Assembly (NCBI GenBank): GCA_977017575.1
Contig: CDRNVI010000087.1
Location: 124,001-188,000 of the forward strand
DNA length: 64,000 nucleotides
Origin: Paramoeba atlantica
Lineage: Eukaryota > Discosea
Direction of reading: 5' to 3'
Shown: positions 57,846 through 64,000 of the stretch, piece after piece
How the letters are laid out: each line of letters begins with the position of its first letter
How positions within the stretch are numbered: position 1 is the first letter of the stretch
Translations under genes and position numbers: made by a program
The notes under the pieces: generated by a model
Database searches by the model: none
What the model saw: the letters and a program-made list of their open reading frames with translations, nothing else
What the model was told of the DNA's origin: nothing

Positions 57846-58706
57846 ATGATACTTCTTCCCTGGAAAGACGTTTCACACGCTTTTACCGGGTATTGTTCTG
57901 ATGTGGTTGTAGAGCTGAGCATATCTTTAAAAAGCCCCACGCTTGACGTGTTCTGCGCTCTGTCAATGCTTCATTTGAATCTGACCCATGAACAAGCAGC
58001 GGCTGTTCTCATACCTTATGTGGGGGGCCATTATTCAGCACCCCATATATGGAAAAAATTTATTCAGCTGGCCTTGAAGCTTTCTGATGAGGCTGGCAAT
58101 CTGGCCGACACAGAGAGAAGATTTTCTATCCGAGAAAAAGCATTTTGCATGGTGTTGAGTATACTCGACGGCGTCCCCATGTACAGCCGTGGGCCCAGTG
58201 AATTATATAACGCGATTATATAACGCGATCCTGGAACACATTCATCGCACCATGGATAGTTTCCTTCACGGGGGCCGTTCCGTTTGTGGCATAGACATTA
58301 CGCCACAGATGCTGGAGCGCGCCATTCTTCACATCGTAGATCGCCGCGGGCATCTGCTTATGGATGTTCCGCCGTTTACTTTGTTGGAGAAGCTGCCCAG
58401 GATCTCCAAAGCTTCCTGGAACTCAGCCCGATGTATGCACCTCGACGGGACAACGAAGTAGGAGACTTCGTGGATAGTTTGTGGCGCTCTGTATCCGGGA
58501 GGCGTTCTCATGCCTGCGCGACCTACCGGGCTCGTCGCCGGCTCAAACGAGGGGCGGATGAAGCATCTCAGAAGCCAGCATCTCAGACCCCAGAAGCTTG
58601 TCCCACGGCTGCAGATCAGAGGAAGAATGTCCCCATGCCGTCCTATTATACGGCGAAAGAAATAAGAACATCAGACCGTGTAGTCTCGTTCCCGCGGCTG
58701 AACTAA
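57846..58706 (+). pseudogene. Accessory ORF 2, paralogue of the upstream ORF, frameshifted
   Basis: Reads MILLPWKDVSHAFTGYCSDV to GPSELYNAI, then shifts frame at a 13-bp tandem duplication (58203-58215 and 58216-58228) and goes on as LEHIHRTMDSFLHGGRSVCG to DVPPFTLL (about 58380), then shifts again into QSFLELSPMYAPRRDNEVGD and DFVDSLWRSVSG. The order of similarity to 56678-57643 is kept throughout, so this was one gene of about 285 codons. It lies between ORF 1 and the transposase on the same strand. Function unknown. Confidence 0.5.
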
Positions 58707-58937
58707 AAAGGACGCGTTGAGGAAAAGTTGAAGGAGAAAGAGAGAAGATAATATTTTAAGTTCTGCTTATTATTCGTGATAGTTTTAAGTGTGTCAAAGC
58801 GGATGTTTATTGTTCACCTCAAATACCATTTTACCTAATCTACAAGTCGTGTTTTTACCCTCTAGCCCGTAACATAACATAACATATTTAGCATAACATA
58901 GTTCAATTTCATAGCTAGTACTGTCATAGAGGCATTC
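58707..58937. other. Intergenic, with ATAAC microsatellite
   Basis: Contains cccgtaacataacataacat (58867-58886), the same tail motif as the array retroposons, and one further cataacata. No gene. Confidence 0.4.
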
Positions 58938-59894
58938 ATGTATGGCGTGACCCGAGAACAGCTTGCGCAATTTTACGCGGAACAGCAAGCGGTGCATGGA
59001 ACTAACGTAACAAGCACTGATCTAAGGAGGTTGAAGTCTTCCCTTTGCTTATGTGCACTGAATTGTTCTTGGGAACAATTGAGTGATTTGCAAGTCATAT
59101 GGACGGGGCCAGAGGATCCCCCAGTTTCCGTGCGAACCCTGCGCGAGGATTTTCATCGCATCGCGGACCTGTATCGTTCACCCTCGTTGATGAATCCTTC
59201 GCTGAGATTTCGTCATGGTGTCCCGTGGCTTAGCGACGTGACGTGTATGCTAGACGTTACCACCATCCCTTGTCGAGCAAAAAAACCTCATATGAAATTT
59301 GATCCCCGTAGTCAGACTGTTAAACGGAAGAATTCGACTTACTCTGGGAAGAACGGGGAACACTGTTTTAAAATTGAATTATGGCTCACACTGGCCGGAG
59401 TTCCTATCTTTTTTCGTGGGCCCGTAGTTGGAAGTGTGCACGATGCAAGGATTTATCAAGACACGATGACTCATGGAACATACCTCTTTGAGCATCACAA
59501 AGATGAAATCTTTCTGGCCGACCTGGGGTATGTTGGTTGTTATCATTGTTTGGTCCCATACAAAACTCCAAACAAGGGAATGCTTGAGGACGATCAATTA
59601 CGCGTCAACGAGAGGCTCGCATTAGTGCGCTCTCGTGTAGAGCGTTTCTTTGCCCATGTGGACAAGTTTCGTTTTTTCTGGGCAACAGATCATGATCTTT
59701 CCTGGATCAAAGATGCTGTTCAGATAGTATCTGTGTTGGCGTACGGACTGTTGGCTGGAGAGCCGCAGTACGACTTTGATACTGGGGTGAATGCGTCTCT
59801 CCGAAAGATTGACCATTTGAATAAATGTTGGTGCAGTGAGGGATGCGAAATTGTCGAGAAAACTGGTGTAAGTCGCGCGAGCGACCCCCGATAA
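58938..59894 (+). CDS. PIF/Harbinger-like (DDE_Tnp_4-type) transposase
   Basis: 318 residues. Catalytic triad as in the IS5/Harbinger superfamily: Asp106 (CMLDVTTIPC), Asp195 (FLADLGYVGC), Glu235 (RSRVERFFAH). The signature YSGKNGEHCFKIELW, then GVPIFFRGPVVGSVHDARIY, is the classic core. The N-terminus holds an HTH-like region (DLRRLKSSLCLCALNCSWEQ), so the protein is near full length for compact family members. No terminal repeats were found with confidence, so the element's limits are undefined. Upstream ORFs 1 and 2 lie on the same strand. Confidence 0.85.
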   Translation: MYGVTREQLAQFYAEQQAVHGTNVTSTDLRRLKSSLCLCALNCSWEQLSDLQVIWTGPEDPPVSVRTLREDFHRIADLYRSPSLMNPSLRFRHGVPWLSDVTCMLDVTTIPCRAKKPHMKFDPRSQTVKRKNSTYSGKNGEHCFKIELWLTLAGVPIFFRGPVVGSVHDARIYQDTMTHGTYLFEHHKDEIFLADLGYVGCYHCLVPYKTPNKGMLEDDQLRVNERLALVRSRVERFFAHVDKFRFFWATDHDLSWIKDAVQIVSVLAYGLLAGEPQYDFDTGVNASLRKIDHLNKCWCSEGCEIVEKTGVSRASDPR

Positions 59895-60353
59895 ATGGGG
59901 GGAAGGTGGTAGTTGTTTTGGGGAATATGAGAGGCCGAACGCACGGAGGGGCCGGCCGGGCCAATGAACCCAGACACCATACCCAACCCCTAGCAAAGCC
60001 TAGACATTGTTTACCCGTTTGCAAGACAAGAATGTGTGTCGTTAGTGGGAAGCAATTTGCGAAGTCGAAAGTCTGTGTGATATTAGGGTAACGCGCATAA
60101 GTACATGCCCGTGTATATAAAGGACGCACATTTATGGATAAGAATCGGATGTCTTTGTCACTGAGACAAACCACAAATCTCAGATACGAAGAGAGAAAAG
60201 AAACGAAGCGGAGCTGTGGACGCGGTTATTGCAGAAGGTTATTGTTCAGAGCTATAATATCTTGGACGATTATTACGATGATCGTGTTGCCGGAAATAAC
60301 GAATTAGCCCAAAAATAGCAATTTTGGTGATATGATGCTGCCTATAAAGTCCG
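59895..60353. other. Non-coding stretch between two transposase genes
   Basis: GC-rich at first (ggccggccgggcc at about 59950), then AT-rich. No gene or terminal repeat that I can define. Confidence 0.4.
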
Positions 60354-61382
60354 TCATTCTGATTCTTCCGACGTGTCTACTAAGAACCCGCTACGTACCT
60401 TCGGAGCAATGTTACCTCGAATGTTTTCGGCAAGCTCCTTTGGGCTGCTGTTCTGGAGAATTTCCATAGGTCGTTGGTTAATTGAATCACACGCTGAGTC
60501 CAGAGTGGCTTGAGAAATGTCAGTGAAAACAACGCGCTTCGGGTAGAAATCGCGCACCAGACCACTGAAATGTTCTACCCCGCGCTTTTCCCAACTTGCG
60601 TAGGGCTTGCAAAAGAAAGATAAACAGCCTAATGCTTAATTCACTGCCTCGTGCTTCGCAAACTCGGAGCCGTTGTCATAGGTCAAAGTACGAACCTGAT
60701 AACATCGCAGTGCTTGGATAATTTCCTGCACAACGAGATCCGACCTTTTGCAAGACAGCTTGCGAAGGATGCCAAACCGGCTTTTCCGTTCTACAAGACT
60801 GAGAAAAAAGCCGCTGTGTTTACTCCCTTCAATTAGGTCGCATTTCCAGTCTCCATACCGGGACCGACTGTTGACTGAATCGGGGCGTTCGCTAATATCC
60901 GTCCGGTTTGGTATTTTCAGACGATTCGTGCCACGACGTCGTCTGCCACGACCTCCCCCCCGCCGAAGAAACTTGACCAAGTGCCCCGCTCTGTCTTCGC
61001 GTTGGATAAATCCGTAAATTGCTACACGTGACAGTTTTACGCCATCTTCCTTATATATTCCAGGCGCAATTTGTTGAGGGCTAAATCTTTTTTCCAGAAG
61101 GGAGAGAACTTTATGTCGCATTGAACCGGAAATCTTAAGCTTCTTCCCCTTGCGTTTTGTCATGGCTTTTTCACTCGTCCCTTGCGCACGCTTTGCACTG
61201 TACTCGCCGAGACGTGCGCCTCGCTTGAGCTCCCGGCTCACAGTAGCCTGGCTTTCTCCCAGTTTTTCTGCTATTTCTTCTTGCGAGAAGCCTTGTTGAT
61301 TATAGAGCACTGCGATAGTTTCCCGGGCCTCGGTGTCTAGGCGTTTGGTTTTACGTTGGGAAACTGACATTCTGGAGGTCAA
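60354..61382 (-). pseudogene. IS30-like transposase with one in-frame stop
   Basis: One minus-strand frame of about 342 codons broken by TAA at 60636-60638. HTH at about 28-55 (GFSQEEIAEKLGESQATVSR); second DNA-binding segment SPQQIAPGIYKEDGVKLSRV; basic linker GRGRRRRG; DDE core Asp182 (YGDWKCDLIEG), LSLVERKSRFG, Asp237 (LTYDNGSEFAKH); beyond the stop, PYASWEKRGVEHFSGLVRDF with the presumed catalytic Glu269, and end motif SINQRPMEIL. This matches the bacterial IS30 layout closely. Surrounding DNA is eukaryotic repeat, so contamination is unlikely. No IS30-type ends were identified. The stop is the only lesion seen. Confidence 0.8.
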
Positions 61383-61399
61383 ATAAAATTCTGAAGGTC

Positions 61400-61467
61400 A
61401 ATGTGCTATATGCATTATCAATGTGCTATATGCAATATCAATGTGCTATATGCATTATCAATGTGCC
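61400..61467. repeat. 20-bp tandem repeat, about 3.4 units, derived from the foldback end
   Basis: Unit caatgtgctatatgcattat. The atgcattatcaat part equals the outer end of the adjacent foldback inverted repeat. Confidence 0.75.
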
Positions 61468-63333
61468 GCTTAGTATGCATTATCAATCTGCGGGCGCCGG
61501 GGGGTCCATGGGGGGGTTCAGGGGGGGGTCCAGGGGGGTTGCTCATGGTCGAGCAAATTTTTTCGAAAAAACTATTTTTCGAAAAAAAACCGCAGAAGGG
61601 GTAGCCGGGGTCTTGGCGCGCATTTTCCACCCGCCTACCCGGGGGTGACTCCCCCGCGTATCCGCAGGACGGGTCCGCCAAGTTCAGATTTTTTCGGAAT
61701 TTTTTTTTTGAAAAAAAATTCAACTTGGTAAAAAAAATAGGAAAACGGAATTTTTTACTTGGTAAAAAATGGTAAAAAAAATATTTTATCAACATTTTTT
61801 TCGCTAATGTATTTTGAGAGTTTGGGACCTATACTAGCCCCCTACACCGTTGTTTTCGCCAGACACCCCTTCTTCTAGCCGTGGCACGCCTCCCAAAATG
61901 GTCCATTTTTACCCAAAAAGTGCGGAAAAGTGATTTTCGGACCCAAAAGGGTCGTTTTATGTCAAAAGAATGGTGTGGTTGGAGTCGCATTCTATACCCA
62001 ATACGTTCAGTAGGCTTTCATTCACGCCTCCGAGTGATTTCTCATACGCAAATATCAGATTTAGCGCTCTGAGAGCAAAAATACCCAAAAATCACCCCAT
62101 TTTTACCCTAAAATCGGCTATTTTTGGCTATAATCTTTGTTTTACTTTAGCTGTCCAGGCCGAATTTTCTTTTTTAGGCTTCTTTTTTAGGCTTCTTCTT
62201 TTTCTTTTTTAGGCTTCTTCGTTAAACGCGGTGGTAGTTTTGAACGCGAAGCGCGCAGCATGAGTGACTTCTAAGATCCTCTAAAAAATGATCCTCTAAA
62301 ATGAGATGAATAAAAATCGCATGTTCTTATTTTTGTGCTTCGAATTTTTTTGTTCATACATTTTTTTCACTATTTAGCGCTTTTTTAAATTTTCTTTTCT
62401 AGGCTCTTCGTTAAACGCGGAGGTAGTTTTCAACGCGAATCGCGCAGCATGAGTGACTTCTAAGTTGAAAACAACCACCGCGTTTAACGAAGAGCCTAGA
62501 ATTAAAGTGGCGCTGATAAATGTAAATTTTTGTTATTATCGTATATTTTCTTTTTTAGGCTCTTCGTTAAACGCGGTGGTTGTTTTCAACTTAGAAGTCA
62601 CTCATGCTGCGCGCTTCGCGTTGAAAACTACCGCCGCGTTTAACGAAGAGCCAAAAAAAGAAAATTTAGCCTGGAAAACGGAACGATTATAGCCAAAAAT
62701 AGCCGAATTTCGGGTAAAAATGGGGTGATTTTCGCGTATTTTTGCTCTCAGAGCACTAAATCCGACATTTGCGCGTGGGAAATCACTCGTAGGCATGAAT
62801 GGAAGCCTACCGAACGTATTGTGTAGAGAATGCGACTCCAACCATACCATTCTTTCGACACAAAAATGCCCCTTTAGGTCCGAAACATACTTTTTCACCT
62901 TTTTTAGTCAAAAATGGGTCATTTTGGGGGGCGTACCACGGTTCGAAGAAGTGATACCTTGCGAAAACAACTGCTGAGAAAGCTAGTGTAGGTCCCAAAC
63001 TATCAAAATACAATAGGGGAAACGATTTTGGAAAAATATTTTTTTTGTCATTTTTTTCGCCAAGTTGAAATTTTTTTCAAAAACATTTTTCCGAAAAAAT
63101 CCGAACTTGGCGGACCCGTCCTGCGGAAACGCGGGGGGGTCACCCCCGGGTAGGGGGGTGGAAAATGCGCGCCAAGACCCCGGCTACCCTTTCTGCGGTT
63201 TTTTTTCGAAAACTAATTTTTTCGAAAAAATTTGCTCGACCATGACCCCCCCCCTGGACCCCCCCCTGGACCCCCCCTGGACCCCCCCCCCCTGGACCCC
63301 CCGGCGACCGCAGATTGATAATGCATACTAAGC
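61468..63333. mobile_element. Large foldback element with long inverted repeats
   Basis: 1866 bp, almost palindromic. Left arm begins GCTTAGTATGCATTATCAAT, continues CTGCGG and a G-run block; the right end is its inverse, with C-run ggaccccccc repeats. Arms extend about 600-900 bp with scattered mismatches. The centre holds further inverted copies of cttcgttaaacgcggtggt (62209, 62402, 62469 inverted, 62557, 62624 inverted) and gcgcagcatgagtgacttct. No ORF worth calling. A non-autonomous foldback/MITE-type element; superfamily unknown. Confidence 0.8.
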
Positions 63334-63647
63334 TTCCAAGTTGGACTACAATGCTGTTGAACCAACAGCATGTGAAAAGCATGTGGTGAAAGCATCCTGC
63401 GAAACTGTTCAAAATTCCCATCTTCAAGTAAAATAGCTTGGTTTGACAGGGGAGGAGGATCCGTGAGTCTGCCGACCATCTTGTAAGAGTGCGAGAACTC
63501 ATTTTGGTTTAAGTGGCGGTGGTTTCATCATCAATGCTCGCGTCTTGTCTAAAGACGTCACCCCTGAAAGAAGAACATCGAAAAGAAAAAGAAAAATCTA
63601 CTAGTTAGTAAAAGAAAAATCAACCTAGTTTTTTTTAATTTTTTTTG
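63334..63647. other. Non-coding flank
   Basis: Contains a small palindrome (gctgttgaaccaacagc, 63352-63368) and A/T-rich sequence; nothing else supportable. Confidence 0.4.
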
Positions 63648-64000
63648 TCAAAGGCAGAGTGCGGTTTTTACAGAGATGCAAGCAGTAGACTTCAAGTATA
63701 GATCGCAGACTTCCTTTATTTGGCTCACGGTATTTGGCCTGTGTTTCTTGCAGAGCTTAATAATACTCCAGAGATCCTCGATCGGGTTTAGATCCGGGGA
63801 GTCTGCTGGTCATCTTGGGAGTGTATGAGCACTCTTCACAGCTATGCAAAGCCGCAGAGCCTCAAACTGAGGATGAAATTTCCACCAGGTGATTGTTATG
63901 GCCTTGTGCCCAGGCGCGTTATCATCCATAGAGATTTTGTCTCCGATCTTTTCCCATGGAAGATACGTCTTCTGCAAATGTGCAACTGCGATAATATAAT
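63648..64000 (-). pseudogene. Tc1/mariner-type transposase, C-terminal part (runs off the window)
   Basis: Minus-strand frame reads MDDNAPGHKA (second catalytic Asp), ITWWKFHPQFEALRLC, then PADSPDLNPIEDLWSIIKLC with the third catalytic acidic residue, ending KTALCL at 63648. One TGA at about 63809-63811 stands where the family has Trp before PA.SPDLNP. The N-terminal half lies beyond the window edge. No terminal repeat seen on this side. Confidence 0.8.

Overview
This window is a repeat-dense stretch of nuclear DNA from a eukaryote, and almost everything readable in it is mobile-element DNA. The best clue to the host is a 32-nt sequence (starting AACGATAAAGATACAG, ending TTTCTGTACCTTGTTG) at the 5' end of several unrelated retrotransposon copies. 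It matches the kinetoplastid/diplonemid spliced leader: the T. brucei/T. cruzi leader ends CAGTTTCTGTACTATATTG. I therefore infer a euglenozoan. A tyrosine-recombinase retroelement of DIRS/VIPER type at the left edge fits this. The cut-and-paste DNA transposons (pogo-like, PIF/Harbinger-like, IS30-like, Tc1/mariner-like) are not known from parasitic trypanosomatids, so a free-living or early-branching kinetoplastid or a diplonemid is more likely. I cannot name the species.

Left part (1-36.6 kb): a YR retroelement remnant is cut by a LINE. After it come at least ten whole, truncated, chimeric or internally deleted copies of one non-LTR family. That family has one ORF: a Pro-rich N-terminus, a conserved N-terminal domain, RT with (F/Y)IDD, a CCHC-type zinc finger and a restriction-like endonuclease (RLE). 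They are mixed with an AP-endonuclease LINE (18.9-22.8 kb), RNase H-bearing LINE pieces, a TA-flanked dimeric MITE, and a roughly 2.4-kb block present twice.

Middle (36.6-53.5 kb): a tandem array whose base unit (about 1.14 kb) carries a tRNA-Ser(UGA) gene. A 1.14-kb retroposon with a doubled leader remnant at its 5' end sits in the unit at one fixed site, flanked by the 10-bp repeat acttgccctg; the unfilled site survives at the left end of the array. Later insertions are nested inside: two full-length RLE LINEs (TSDs cccaca and ccttcaccctgc), a 238-bp element, and a 235-bp SINE-like element that splits one tRNA copy.

Right part (53.5-64 kb): a structurally complete pogo-like transposon with perfect terminal repeats, two diverged paralogous ORFs upstream of a PIF/Harbinger-like transposase, an IS30-like transposase with one in-frame stop, a 1.87-kb foldback element, and the end of a Tc1/mariner transposase. 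The tRNA-Ser genes are the only recognisable host genes; I found no host protein gene I would defend.
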